This document shows positions 34,687-50,000 of a stretch of DNA of 64,000 nt, piece after piece; within the stretch, counting starts at the first letter, position 1, and each line of letters begins with the position of its first letter. Below the pieces are notes generated by a model. That model saw only the letters and a list, made by a program, of their open reading frames with translations. It was not told where the DNA came from and made no database searches. The stretch comes from Phoronis australis (taxonomy: Eukaryota; Phoronida; Phoronidae): contig NMRA01000300.1 of assembly GCA_002633005.1 (NCBI GenBank), positions 74,336 through 138,335 on the forward strand, given 5' to 3'. The position numbers were made by a program, and so were the translations under genes.

Positions 34687-37600
34687 AATAACCTTTGCGT
34701 TACCAAAGGGGTGTGAGTTTTTATTAGTGAACACAAAATATTCTAGTTGGCGCTGCTGCACCCCGCAGTCTTCGGAGAAACTGTCGCTTTAATGTAGCTT
34801 ACTTTAGTGAGGCATTTAATTTTGTTTACCCTGGACGTATGGCCCTAGACTTATGGTCAGTGGACCCTGAGTTCTATGAAAACTTTATCTGGAAATTTTA
34901 TTTTGACGTTTTCCAACTCATTTCGATCACGTGTATTTTCCAAATGCAAAAAGTTTCCGAGTTAAAATTGTAAATTTTTGTGTAATTTGCCAATGAATTT
35001 GATGAACAATAACGAGTTCGCGTAGAATGCATCGTTATTGATACGGAATTTTGTCAGGCATCTTAGCAGACACATTGATAGATTGTCAAGTCACATTAAA
35101 CAAGTTAAACGAGCAAAATAGATCAAAATAGCAGTGTAAATATCCAAACTTTTTAATCGCATGTCCACCTAGTGGTGGATTTGTAAAACTACTACCGTTT
35201 TGATGTACGTTAACTTTAAACAACAGGGGAACCGTAGAATCATGCGCACGAGCATCGCATCTTACGCGCGAACCATTTACGAACATGTAAATTATGCATA
35301 CGAAACCAAAAATCATGGATACGAAGAAAAATCATGCGCACGAACCACAAAAATCACAGACGAACAGAAATCGTGCACACGAGCATATTCGAATCACACG
35401 GAAGAACACTTTATCATTTGGCCATCAGTAGAAGCACTGAGAGAACAATAAGCAAAAAACATCGGACTGACAATTTATTCTGCTCAAAGTTTGTCAACTG
35501 TTTGATTTTCAAATAATATTTTTTTTTCCAAAAATGATAGAAAAAGAATAACTCAATCCAAAAGTAAAGTTTCATGACGAGGGTTTCACAACCGGAACAA
35601 GACAAAAATATGGGGGAGCAAAGTTCTACACGCTACTAACACATCGCTTATATGTTTGTCCATTTTCGGGCAATAGTCGGATATAAAGTGCCCGTATTTT
35701 GAGACCCAGTTTGATGCCCGTTATTAAGTGTAGAAAAGTGGTTTTCAAAATGCCGGCACCTTATATCCAGTCCAACCATTACTCATTTTCAGTTGCATGT
35801 GTAAACACATTCTCTATACAAACAATGTGTACTACTCCGTATATGATCAAAACGTGTTGCAAAATTGCCAACACATTTGCGATTTCGCCCCGTGTTGACT
35901 GGTTGGGTTCACAACTTATCAGCTGATGGCCGGGTCGCGATCGAACACTAAGTATGTAAAGGCCAATACAATTCATTTCAAACAACGGAGGATTAATATC
36001 GACGCCGATTTCAATAAAAATTTGAGCTAGTTCAGTATTTAAAACTAACTTTCTTTTTGTAACAGTTTCATACAGATTCATACGCCGGACGTTTTTTGGT
36101 GGATTATGCGTCACACTGGTTAAAACAACAAAGTCCCGTTGTTATAAGTACCTTGTGTGATAGAGGAACACATTAGGAGGCTGTCAATGGTTGTAATTCC
36201 TCCAAACTCGAACAAATACTCCGGTAATCAAACTTTTTCTTCGAGCAGTCCTTCGTTCAGCTGCCCATGAAAGCGGTACCTGGCGCAAAATAGGAGCAAC
36301 ACAGGCCAGAAAGTTGTGTTATCCATGTTCGTTGAAACGTAGCTAATCTTGAACATTGATCAACATTTACTAAATTATTTGGACCCTAAAAATTTCGACA
36401 GGCGTTTTTAATGTACAGTTGTAATAATCACTTACCGTATTTACCTGTTTCTGCAGTGAATTATGGGAGTCATGATTCTCAAAATTTTGGACCCTGTGAA
36501 AGACTAGTGTCTATATAATGACGTGTTTTTTCGTCTGAAATTACCACAGGTGGCGATAATCTAACCAGATATGAGGAACACAATACACCCTTAGTCCCGT
36601 CTTAAGAAATGACATCAATGGACAACGTATTTGTCAGTGTGATCGGTTTGCCTTGTCGTCCAATAGAGGTCCCATAGAATTGTGGTATTTCGGCTACAGT
36701 GTTGCCCGTCAGTGACTTCTTGACAGTGAGAAAGCACGTACTATGGTACCTCTTCTTCGTCACAAGCGGATTTAGGGGAGGTCAATACCACTGTCCGGGC
36801 CTGACCAAACGTTGCCGGCGCTCCGTTTTAGGACTACTACGGAAGACATGTCCTTCCAAACTGTGGTCGGGTTTACTTTTCGACATCCTAGATCGACCAC
36901 AGCGTCTGTTTGACACTAATCAACTAATCGTGAGCAAAAACTTGTCAAACGGGTAATTTTCAATGGACATGTTGAAGTCAGTCATGATTCTGACTGTTGG
37001 CTACAAAATAATAGGTTCTTTTTATGAACGAGTTCAAAATGTTATCAAGCCCGTTGTTACACTGTTAACTGTAACACAATGTGGCTTTGTGTAAACATAT
37101 ACAATTTTCAATTGTTCTTTTCCTTTGAATATCAGTGGCATTTTGTTTCTTAACATTCCTGAATTCGGAATATCAGTGTTCCAGTAACTGCGTGCATTGG
37201 CAAAATGATACCCAACCCAAATAGGACGGCTAATAGGTGTGAACTCAGAAAATTGTTCGCTCTTCAGACAGTATTCTTCGATGGTGGCAGATCGTAACGT
37301 AGCCTCCGGGTCAACGCTCTTAAAATCTTATCTGAGAAAACTAGCAAACGAATTTGTTAAATGACGCTGTTTCGCAAGACGTGAACTGTTTAATGTCAAC
37401 ATCAGAAACAAAACGCCGGAGAAAGGCAAAATCGATCACAGAAGAAGAGATCAATATTTTTAACTCCAGCAACATTTGTATATAAAACTTCAAACGCTGA
37501 CCGGGATTGGTAACTACTAATAAACCATCTTGCCCCCCGGCGTAATTCGGCAACACCTTATGCGTAGGTCATGCATAAGTTTAAATATAAAGATCACCTT

Positions 37601-39928
37601 TTATTTACCTTTGACCTATATTTATTATTGAAAAATTATTTAATAAATACATATTTGAATCAAAATAACGGCGTTTATTTACAATTCTGTTAGCGAGAAC
37701 AATGCAGCCCAAGTCGGTGTTTTCAGTTGCCCAAGCAAACTATTCATCACACTCAACAGGGGGCATGCAAATAACGCCCGGGGGTTGAGCTTTCATTCAC
37801 AAAATGTGGATAAAATGAAAATACGACCGTGACGGTGTAGAGGGAAACAAAACCGTAACTGGAGATCAAAGTCGGTAATGCACAGAAAAGGTGATATAAT
37901 AAATCGCATTCATAGTTTATTTGTAATATTTGTGTCATAAAGCTGCGACAGGTTTTCTATTGTTTCTCAAGGAAACTACGTGTGAAAAGTCGCGGCTTCT
38001 GAATACGCTACAAAGGTGTTATTTCTCGGGCCATAAGTTAAAGGAATTCTTCGATCACTGGCAATTTGCGCGCCAAATTCTCGCAGACTGCTAAAGATTT
38101 GATGATTTTACGCGCCCCCGCAAATAGAGTTGCATATTATCCATCGCTGTTCGTTGTCTAAGAATTTAAATTCATTCAACACGACATAAATCACTTTAGT
38201 TGTTATTATAATTATTACCTAAATGCATTCAAATTCATGCTTTCATGTTCATATCGCCTGCTTCCAATGAAGTTCTCATCATTTCGTGTTTCAGCGCACA
38301 CCCCAAGAGCGATACATCAATCTACGCACCTAATTATTTGTTTACAGACTTCCATGCTTTATTTATTTACGTGAACGTCGTTTGACAACAAGAAAAATAA
38401 TTCTTACGGCATAGTCGGTTTGTCTTATATATAGGTGTATCAATACCAATAGTTTTTGATTTGTGCGGCTCAGGGTTTGTTTCTGTGCTGCTACTTTTTG
38501 CCTATTCAATACTTGGAATGTTTCCTGCTCTGATCTTTCTGGTTATGACGGCACATGACGGTATGCCGTTAATTTTCGTTTTGACTGAGCGATGTTATGA
38601 CCACGATCATCTAATGTTAACAAGACACAAGAAGTCGTGCTCAATGTTTGAAATGTGAAAAAACGTAACCCAATACAGTTTTGTATCAGTGCAAACAAGT
38701 TGTAGAAAACTTGTCAGACTTGTTGGAGAACATGACCAACTTACCGGTGTGCGTGACGACGCCATATTTCATTTAAGGCGTAGGATGCTAATATGTGGTA
38801 AAAATCGTAATATTGTAGGCGTAAAATAAATAATAATACATACAAACGTATTAGAATTACAGCCACCAATTGTACAGACAATAGCAAGGCTTTGTACTTT
38901 GCAAATATGAAACGGGTTGTTTAATGTATATGCGGCAAAACTCGACTCCCCATTTTGTTTCCCGTCAGAGTGCATGGTGGTGATAACCTCATCGGCTTAT
39001 TGCTTTGATGTGATTTAAATGTTTTTAATAAACTGAACCAATTTCATTAAAACTGAAAAGAGGCATTGGTCTGACCCCTGGCTGAGAGTGCACCAATATC
39101 TGTTTGGACCACCTAGCTCGCTGACCAGCGGTCAACAACGTCACCTATTATCACTAGTCGCAGTGCGTCAGGAACTACATCGGCAATAAAGCCCGATTAG
39201 ATTTTATCCAATGAAAATTACAAGCCTATAAACAAGTTGATAAACACAAACCTATTGAGGGGTGTATTTATGTTAGCGTTTAATTCACGAATTACAAGTT
39301 CGATTGGGTGATCCATTTTGACACATTTCCTTTGTTTGAGTCCCGTTGCGCCATCTCCATTCAGCCTTTACCAATAACCAATTGAAGTCGCCATTTTGTC
39401 GAGGTGTGATGCCATTTTCTACCTGTGTTGATATTGCCCGCCGGTCATAGGATCGTAAAATCCAGTCAGTTTAAGTACAATTTTACGTGATAAATTCTAC
39501 GTATCGTCCATCTATTCTAAAGGAGGCTTTTATTCTCCGAATTGTTTAATATCACTAAATTACCATCTTTCTTGGGGCATAAAATAAGTTGTTTTCGTCT
39601 TACAAGCACCGAATGAAAGATTGGCACCTGTAATAGCATGCGTGTTTGTCGCAAACAGGTTCACGCGCGCACGTGGCAATCATATCGCGAACACAGTTGG
39701 ACCTGCTCGTTGCGTTGACGCTGTGCAACCATACGTTTCCATTATGTAACTGGTGCAGGTGGAATTTAAACACAGCAAAACGGGAACTCAACTGTGACAC
39801 AATCATTCAGGTTCAGAGCTGTTCTCGTTACAGTTGATCTAAATATTACGTGTGCCAATAACCTCAAGAAGCGCATGCACGAAATGCAGTTCAAATATAC
39901 CTATATATGAGACTGGTTTGATTAGGAA

Positions 39929-39938
39929 GCGCATGCGC
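39929..39938. promoter_or_regulatory. GCGCATGCGC palindrome (NRF-1-like site)
   Basis: A perfect palindromic core of the NRF-1 motif 1 kb upstream of the Wnt1 start codon. A related AGCGCATGCAC lies about 60 bp earlier. Functional relevance is unproven. Confidence 0.3.
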
Positions 39939-40964
39939 CCTTCACTCATAAGTCATCTTCAGCGTAAAGCGCGTGCATAAATGTAAGTTTTAGAAATATA
40001 AAACTAGTCGATGTCATCAATCAAATACTCTGTATATACATTCAAATATTTCACGCCCTAATTCATCAACAATAATTGAGTTCAAGGTAACGTACAAATG
40101 GCCGGAGATAGTTCATAATTCCTAACTTGCTTTATTTGTTCTTAGTCGGTTACACTCTATGCTCCTGCCGGTTAAGCCGACCTAAGTACCTTGACTGTCG
40201 CCTCTACGGCACAATTAAATTAGCGTTATAATAGACCCTCCTAAATATTTATGTTTGTTTTTATCACTTAACAAGTACATTGTGATTGGGAATACTACAT
40301 GACATTCCTGAACATTGTCAATTTGTTTAATCGTTTCAATTTTAAGGGGATTGGGTCCAGTTTGCCTACCTGTAACATTTCCGACAAAGTCCATCGCTTT
40401 CGAAATCGTTCAACCGTGGCCTATTCAATTAAGTGGTCGTCGGAACCCACAAAGCTTCAAAGGTTCACCCCGGATTACCGAATCGGGCGACTGGATACTA
40501 ACGAATCACCGGGCTTCGGTCGCTCGGGGTGCTAGAAATGCTGTCGTTTGATTGACAGGGAAAACTGAACGTATATGCTGAGTACAGGTAGATGATATCA
40601 TAACACGGTGTTAGTGCAGCGTAAGAACAAGCTCTGCAGTCGCGCTCTCTGGTGTCTCTAAAGTATTAGTGTGATAATATTTGGCAAGCGCTAAACGACA
40701 AAAGAAATAGATAACCAACGGGAAAGATGAGAAGACTGTAACGAAAAAGAAAAAGGGAAATCTCCAAGCGAGTCTTGCTGAGTGACGATAAGATAAAGTG
40801 TATGAAGTCGGAACTACGCTCTTATGAAAGACGAGACTACAAACTCGACCTGTTGTTGCTTTATAAAACATTCATAAACGAGAAAAGTCTTTGAAGACAA
40901 ACAAGACAGCTTTGGTCCGGGGAAGGCGTTCTATTTATTTATTTATTTTTCCCAGACATTAACA

Positions 40965-41065
40965 ATGAAGTTGCAGGCTACCTTGTTATGTATTTATTCT
41001 ATCCTGGTGCTAATTATCGCGTGCGATGGGGCAAAGAAAACAAGGAAGACAAGAGCAAAGTGGTG
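40965..41065 (+). CDS. Wnt1: Wnt1 exon 1 (signal peptide)
   Basis: ATG in the context aacaATGA. It encodes [20 protein letters not shown], a typical signal peptide, then a basic stretch ending AKWW. The donor gtaagt leaves two bases, and the first base of exon 2 completes the second tryptophan codon. The phase agreement and the WW match to the WNT1 pre-domain sequence RWW support the start. A pyrimidine tract plus cccag lies just upstream at 40944-40954 and could accept a non-coding 5' exon. Confidence 0.85.
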
Positions 41066-44000
41066 GTAAGTATCTGACGTCTGTTTTTCAACAATTAAGA
41101 AAAATGAAGGTAAGCCTATAATTAACGCGACAAAACATGTACCCACCGTGTAAGTGACATGTACACACCGTGTAAGTGGTAATCTTGCTTATTTGTGCTA
41201 GTGTATCGCTAATATATTTTGATTGTTTGTTTTATTAATTGGCCTTGCAGTTATCCATCCTCAAACGAAACATCAAAATATGTCAAACAGCAGCTCGGTA
41301 TCGCTCGGTCTATGTTATGGGAGTCCTGAGTGTGGTACTGACTTTGAAACCACTAAACATGTGGTAGAGTCTTGTTCAGCTTTTTATGGGCTAAGGAGTA
41401 GGCTACTGGGTGGCACGATTACATTCCTACAAAGTATAGTGCAAATAGAAAGTCTGTCCGTTTTCTTAAGGGGACAGGCAGGAAAAAACGTCTTTCAATA
41501 AGAACCTGTTGATCGATAACAGGGCTCTCATGAGTTCAGGTGTTCCGTGCAATAGGTCCAACCATGAGGCTGTGCACGTCTGATGCACCACAAAAGACAT
41601 CAGATCACCCGCACTCTTTTTTAACGACATCTCGGTATCACTAGTTATATTTTAATTCAACCCATTCGTAGTATCCTGCTTTACGTTGGTGGTATTTTTT
41701 GGCAAAGATTAAAATGTAGACGTGATAAATATAAAGTGAGTATTTCTAACCTGGCCATATTGTTAACAGTCCATTCGACAGACTCAGTGTCTACTATCAG
41801 ATCATCAAACGAGGAGTAGTTTTTGGAGCATTGTTATCCGTCCGATAGGGGCGTTACAGTTCGCTGACTCCACACTGAAACATTAGACCGTCTATATCCA
41901 ATGGTTTGTTCTAAAACACATAAAGATGTCATTTTATTGTAATCATTTTGTGAGACATTAACTAAATTACACATTTGCTCCAGTTAGTTTTTGGTCTTCC
42001 ACAGTCAACAATGCTGTTTCCCCCAGACGCCATTGTCGAGACTTAGAGACGGAAATATGACAACACACAATTTTGGACTAATTAGTAAGAATTCTAACCT
42101 GCTTAATATAGTTAAATCTTGTTCGTCCTGTACGGCAGTCGTGGGTCCATGTTTGATACTAAACTACGTGCGACGTGAAGGTGTCAACATAAACAACCTG
42201 GCAATCCGGGAAAATGGCAACTGAATGAGCAGACGTAACTGTAGGTTTTCACAAAAACAAAACCCTTGTGATTGTCTCGTTTTCAACAAATCGTAAGTGT
42301 AACTTGCTGCACACAGCTTTTCTCTATCCACGCTACTCTAACCCGCCGTTAGCGGCGTTATCATCTTACAAATAACAGCTGTATTCAATATTTTTATTTT
42401 ATTCTCATGTAATGTTGCGAATGGCATACTGTTGTATGCAATACATGAATTTTAAAAGCGCTGTAAACAATGCAGTTTCCTGGCAAAAATCAAAAGCGCA
42501 CATTTGTAGACTTGTATAACTTTTCTTTTTACATCGATGTTTTCTATTCAATAAAAATGTCGATCTATGAGAATATGATTGAATGCTGTCAGTGTTCTCC
42601 ACATTATAAATTCCAAACTCGACGCAAATGTTGAATGTCAGTTGTTGACATTGTTTTGTGTCTACCCATAAGCATGGTCATGCTGGAGGTATTTATATAT
42701 GGTTTAAAACTGCACACTGCACTGGTGTGACCTACTTCTTAGACACTTCAAAGTTTAGCTTTCCTACCAATGCATCTTATAATTTCTCCAAAGCATTTGA
42801 CAGACCAAGAGCAGAAAACAAAAGATCAAANNNNNNNNNNNNNGCTGTATGTAGGTGTTTAAGTGTCGCAGAAATTAAACACCGCTTGTGTAATAATACG
42901 TTTGTAGATCGTGATAAATCAAAATGTACCGGTCACGCGCAAAGTTTACTAAGTCAACATACGCCTAGAAAGTCATTGGTTGCGACAGATCTAACCATCA
43001 CCTGTGAATGTTGACTAAATGTCGGTCATACGGTGTTGCCGTAGAAACACACTTTACATACAGAGCGGGTGAATAGTTTTGGAAGCAATTTGGCCAAGTT
43101 ATTGAGAAATGGTCATTCCAAATTCTTGTCAACTAAGTTATACATCGACAAACAACAATTGTCGTGTTTGCACGTGTCAATTTCGTTTGGCATTCCAATT
43201 CTGCGAAAAGTTCATCATTTGGTCGACAATTGTCTTTACATTCCAACAAGATGACAACAAAACATAAGGGGTGATCCGAATCGAATGGTTAATTTTGTCT
43301 TATTACTTGTCAGCTACGTCATAACCGACTCAATATTACATCAGTTCTATATTCGTTGAGTCCTCACTTACTTATAGCTGGGCGTGTGGCGTGCCCTTCG
43401 TGTGTCGTGCCCCTTCGGGTGCAGTGCCCCTTCGTGTGCCGTTTCTCTTCGCTTCTAATGCATGCCCTTTTTGCTGTTCAAATGTAACCCGCAGCGTGGA
43501 GTTGGACGAAACAGTCCTAAACAGGTACTCAGATAAACTATCAAAATCTTTTGTGGATTCCATGCGTTTTATCTTTATTATGAAATCTTATTTGACTCAG
43601 TGTCATTTTATAATTAATTTATCAAAAACTGAGCCTTAAATTAGGGGCGATGCATGAAAATGTCCCTATTTAGTTTTAATAATAGTGAGAATTCAACATT
43701 GTGTTTATTCTCAGTTTGTCAAAGCCAAAATGTGTCTTGGTAATGAAAATAAAACAGCATAACAAAGGGCAACCAGTGCTTTTACAAGTCTACCAATACA
43801 TTGAAAAGTTAAAGAACATGGCTGAGTCCCTATTTAGGATTGTTTCATGCAATCGGGCAATCAGAACGGACTTGAAAGCTTGAATTTGATGCATTACAGA
43901 AGTCGATAGTTGAACAATTTAGTTTGAATTTTGTGAGAGCAGACGTTTGAGTTAATCTCGACACTTGTATTTAGTGAGTCCACTGAAAATAAGTTATCAT

Positions 44001-47000
44001 CTCTCTTCTCTAACGTGCGTATGTATGAGATGTTAAACAGCCAAATAGTTCAGTTTGATGGTGTTGTCACGTGCATATCTGATCATGCCATATTCCCCGT
44101 CGCATCCTAAATAGGCTTTCTTGGAGAAACCGTGAGGGCGAAAGTGTTTTAATCCGATGGCTTCAACTGGAAGTTAGCAGGTTCAGTTAAACAGACAATT
44201 ACGGGATTATCGTTGGAGCGACCACTACTCCTTTCATGACAGTGTGCGTTGGCATTTTTCCTTTTGTTTACTATTGACTTTTACTGCTTCCGTCCTCGTT
44301 TAATCTTAGCGCTTTTAGTAAACACTGCACATCAACATGTCAGTAATGAGAGTATGCCTGGCAAGGACTGGCACTCTGGAAGCAATCAAATGGCAAGGCA
44401 GGCCAAAAATAATGCAAGGTATTATAACATTGAGCTATTATAACATTTGTAGCGTGCAATCAGAGACGTGCGCTGTTTTATGTTTATTGACAGCAAAACC
44501 GAATCTCATAACTGCAAATAGTCCCGCCGACATTTGACTGATTTTACACCCAATTCGTGAGTGAAATTTTCGTCAATGTTTATCTAAAATTCGTAGGCCT
44601 ATGGAAAAAGTAATAAATCGCTAAAATCTATCAACATTCCAAAACGGTCCGAATACAATGAAGACGCTATTTTATCACTGTTATTGATGTTGCTAATCTT
44701 TAGTTCTACTAGAAAAACTTACTAGCTCTGCGCAAAGCGTATGATCACGTCTGACGTTTTTTTAGTACACGAACCAGTCACCCTCTCGCGTAAAGACGTG
44801 CACGTGCCGCGCCATGTTGAATTTATGGTAATCAGGCAACCTGTACTCTCGAACCAGTGTCAACTGCACTGAAATGTCACATTCTCGATCATAACCTTGA
44901 CAGCAAGCTTTTTGTCTTAATTCAAAAACTTGAATACGCTCCGAAAGCCTGCAGCTCAAATGAGTTACAGCGTGAAGCACTAGACGTAAATGTTGTTGGT
45001 AAACTCAAACAAGCGACTGAAAATATATTTTGATTGTAAACTTGACTGCTCGACTAATGTTTAGAAAAGACCAAAGTTATTCAATGCGATCAGGTTAGTA
45101 CGTACGTGGCGTAGAGGCCGCGGGCCAGGACATAATCCGTTTGTCAGACGGTTGTTTTGTATAAATTTACCAGCACAACACGAACTATCAGGTTCTTGTA
45201 ATGCCTTTGAATCTCTAAAATCTAACAGATTTGTGAAAAGCGGCAAAATGTCAAAAACTGAAAGACGATAATTGTAAATGGATCCTTTTAATTATTTTTG
45301 GAAGTAGCACATTAACTCGCATAGGTAAGCGAATTTTAACGTGTATTGACGGACGGCGTTGACCCGTCATTCAACTGTGCGGTCATATCTAAACGATGAC
45401 TAACGTGTGACTGCGCGGGCAACGTTGTCGGGCACCACGAGAAAAGCATGGTCACAAGCGCTACAGCACGTTGCCACAGTTTAGTCAGCGTAAAATTCAT
45501 TCAACACATTCATGTCGATAGTTTGTTATTCATTCTGTTCACGAAGTGGCCTTAAGTGAATGTGCGTCACTTGACGGTGTGCCTGTGTGGGCGACGACGT
45601 ACTGTGTGAATTTAGGTAAATCGGAAGATGTGTGTTTCTTTGCTACGCTCTATTCCATTCTAGTTATCCAGCCACTAAATCCGCGACTATTTAGCTAGGG
45701 GTCAATGGTTTTCGCTTGAACCAACACTAAATAAACACAATAGATTGATGTTTTCAAACATTTCTTTTGAGCACCGCTTGTTTATCTATTACTTAAAGCC
45801 GCTTACAAAGAAGTGTTCTATCCTAGCGTAGACCTTTGAAGCCGATAAAAAAATGCTGCAAATTAATATATCAAAATCAAGCGGAATGGCCACAATACAA
45901 GAGAGACCAGAGGCGGCTTTGGAAGCTGATACTGTCCCCAGCCACTCACTTTGATCAGGCATTGTTAATCTATTAGGCGGATACAACTCTAGAACTAGCG
46001 CTTCACTCATCGCAACGTTTGCTGCACCAGCAAGCATTCGATGGTGGGCAAAAGTTCTTACAGAATTCCGATGAAGTTGAAGCGACGTGCAGTAATGTCT
46101 TGGTAAACCGACACGATCTATGAATTAATATTTCCGATACTTGTGGTATGACGGATATGACAACACGCTGTGTGAGATTTCCTTCAATAATAGTAATGTA
46201 AATGGCAAAAGCCATAATGCTGCAGTTAAAACAAATCCTACATTGAACAGTTAATATATCGCTGCACTTATTTAAACTATTCAGTCTCGAAGCGTTGTGT
46301 TTTGGTGCGTCGCTCGCTTTTGAACAAGTTTGATCAAAGGGGACTTTCTTTCGCCCACGCCCGAGACTTTATGAAAATAAGTTTCCATCAACTGATTTAA
46401 ACTCACAAACCATGCAAGCTTAGTCACTGTGTAGAACTGCCCTTTAGTGTAGTGCTCAAGCGATAAAAGAAGATAGTGAAGAGTTTCATACAGTACGTCA
46501 GGTTACACATACGACATTGTCCCGCAAGGCCCGCGACGCTGATGAGCGAGTCTATGTAAAGATTTAGTCAAAACTTATCCTTTTTCTATGTGACATTCTT
46601 TTTCCAAACGGTTTTTATTTAAACTTTTGAGTGATTTTCCTAAGTTAAGTTATACTGATTTGCTGTCAAAAGTTTTTAACAAGAACAGGCTTATTTAGCC
46701 GTTGAACATAATTCTTTAAAGCACCATTAAAACTGCACGTTTGCATGCACTGTTAACTTACACAACTCTGTTCTTCTTTTACGTTTAGGTCGCTGGCGTA
46801 CACATTTGAAATGCCTAAGACCAGTTTGGAGACAAACCTCTTGACGCCACAAAAAACGCATTACGTCGCCTCCAGTTTACGCCCGCTGACAAAGAGACAG
46901 CAAAAAGTGGTCACGGCACATCCGGGCACTATTTTGGCTGTGGCGAAAGGTGCTAAGATGTCTATTGATGAGTGTAAATATCAGTTTAAAAAGAGAAAGT

Positions 47001-50000
47001 GGAATTGTCCGACGAGTCGTAACGATCACGGCGGCTCCATCTTTGGAAGAATTTTAAAAAACGGTAAGTTTTCGTTTATCCTGTAAAAATCATAAACGCA
47101 TCATAACTATGCGTTTACTTTGGCATTTTACATTACAACATGTACTTCCTGAGCAGTGAAATGGACTTAGTCCATTAGTTGGACATAGTCCATTAGTTGG
47201 ACATAGTCCATGAGTTTCATGCGGCCGTCTCTTCAATAATCAGCATTTTTCTGATTTAATTGCATATCTACAGAAAATGATGAGAATCAGTCCTAGAAAC
47301 AAACATAATCATAGGCCCCAGACTTTGGACATTTCATTCACAATAATGAGTTTGAACAATCAATTATTGGGAAATGTAAGTTATAAAACAAAACGGTCAT
47401 ACACGAGGTATGGAAATGGAGGTCGACGTCAGTGAATCGTTAGTGTATGATCCTGACTCAAACGGGCATGCACGAAGTGTGGAAATGGAGGTCGACGTCA
47501 GTGAATCCTGAGTGTATGACTTCCACTCAAATTAGTTTTTCGCTTACCTTTAGAATTCCTTCATTTAAACACATTTGAACATGTTTGAGCAAATTTGAAC
47601 AAGTTTTCAGCCCAACTCAGCTTCACTTTAGAATCTCGCCTATCTATACTGCAATTCGTCAAAGTCAATTGGTACGCCTCGCCCTCGCTAGCAGTGACGC
47701 AACTCGTCCAGAAAAACGGTCAAGCAATTCCAACCCGTTGTTAAAAGATTCTAATTTTGTAGTCATAAATCGGGTTCACTCGATAAAGTTTCAATACCAT
47801 TAAATTATTTCTACATTATCGTAATTGATTAGCGTGGCGCTCCTTAAATACGCACGGGCTTTGTTAATTATAATTCATTTTGAGGCCGTGCCCTTGTCAT
47901 ATAGCTGAAAACTTTATTGCAAATTAATTTATCATTGAAATTAATTTTTATCAATATCATTAAAAATAGTGACATGGATTGGACAATACAATAATCATTC
48001 ATTGATCTTCAGTCCAGTTCCAGTTACAAACTTCATGATGTGAATTTTACGCCACCAAGCAAGTTCTCTTTGTTGTGCTGTGTCGGTACATATTGTGCTG
48101 TGACAGTACATGTTGTGCTGTGCCTGTACATGTTGCTTGAACACTTTTGACCGACTGAAAAATAGAAATTGATTCCAAAAGACGCAAACGCATAAATTAG
48201 CCGAGGCAGTATGATACGTTCGTGTATTATAGTGACATGTTTGTATTTAAGCCGTGACGTGTTCCGTTTGACTAAACTCTGTGTTCAGAATGGGTTTACA
48301 CAGAGGAAATATCATGAACGTGTACGCAAATTATGTGGTTTTACTTAAAACGTTTATATGTACATGGAAGTAAAAGGTGACTAATCACAGGTATACATTC
48401 TAAACACATATTTTAGGTAAAAAGTTTAAAGATTTTGATTGACAGTTAAGACTAGTACATGTCGAATATCAAGACTGTTTAATAATTCCGTTTATAACGT
48501 AACATCCAAGTGTTCACTGAGGGTACTTCTGATTAAATTTCAATTTTAGGGCGGAGTGCCCAAGACATGTATAGTGAACGCGAACACTTTTCACGCGAAG
48601 GAATTCCTTGTATTCTTACAGAGGTGTTCGTGCGACTTTAATTAAATCCGCGGCAAAATAAACAAAGTGGTAGCGGTTAACAAAGGTTTTGTTTACTAGC
48701 CATAATAAGTTGGCACACTTTGTCGGTCAAACTCTAAAATCCGCATACCGTCGACAAATAACAATAGTTCGTATTTAAACGCAATTTCGACCGCATTACA
48801 TCAGGCCGTATGACCATCATTTTGTTGTCGCCTGTTGCCAAATACAAGGTCTTCCTGGGTGTTGTGCTGGTCACGCGTTCTTCAATTTAAAATTGGTATT
48901 CCCAAACAAAACAATGGCGTGCCTGAGATAAAAGGAACATTCCTTAATACTGTCAGTGTCCCTACAGTGATCAATGGGTTTTAACATGGAAAGGTGGACT
49001 GTTGTTACATCCTTGAGCCATATGAGTTGTTTGCAAGTCAGTTAATATTTGAGTTACAGGTATTGTGTAGGCAGTTTGTTGAGTTACTAGACTGTATGAC
49101 GTCACAGATCGTATTTACTGACCTATACTGACCATCATACTTCTTGTCGATTTTCGATTAATTGAAAAAAGCCAAAAACGTTTATATACAATTGTGCAAT
49201 TTAACAATATATCTAGGAAACTGAAAGGCATCAGTGGCAGTATGGTTGAAGGTTGAAGCCACCTGAGTAAAATCCTTGTTAAGTTTACACACTCGGGAAT
49301 CACTGTTTTCAATAAACGTGTGATCAACTGACGCATTGACAATAGTAATGTCTCGACTAACGTTTAGCCTACACAACTTCAATTAAGGTTTGGAGCCTCT
49401 GAGCAATAGTAAAATTTTATTGACGATTGTGACGGGCGCCTCTCATACCGGGTGACGAACGTTTCCTCGGAATGGATTTCGCCAAAGCAATCTTTCAGTT
49501 TTATGGCGTTTTAACGACATAAAACTGAAAGATTGCTTAAAAGTGTTAAATGTACGTTGTGCTACTTTTAAATATTGAAAACAAAAATCAACACATTTTT
49601 TACGAGTACTCAATGTTGAATGAATGTTTTAAGCATATTATTGTCTATTAAATATTTTGTTCCATAAAAACATTTTTAACGGTAATAAATATTTAATGGC
49701 AAAAGCTATGTAGGGTAAATATATTTTGAAAATGTTGAATTAAATATGAATCATGGATAAAATTCAATTTAGCTATTTAAACATTCTGTTCAGTTTTTAA
49801 ATTTTCATATTTTCCGTCAGCAAAACATATCCAAATCAAATAGCAATGGATCAAAAACAATGGGAAATGCAAATTTAGTTAATTGAACAGTATATATTTA
49901 TTTTTTGACATTTTCTGTTAGCAAAACACATCAAAACACACAACAGCTGATGAAAAATCATTCGATGGGAGATTGTGAGTACAATTTTGTGTTGATCTAT

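Larger units (their letters stand above)
33887..40964. other. Intergenic interval between the GPCR and Wnt1
   Basis: No gene recognised. It holds a degenerate repeat of ATCATGCGCACGAA-like units at about 35240-35390, a partial GCGGATTTAGGGG sequence at 36769, and the NRF-1-like palindrome at 39929. Wnt1 promoter elements are presumably near the right end, but no TATA box is evident. Confidence 0.55.
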
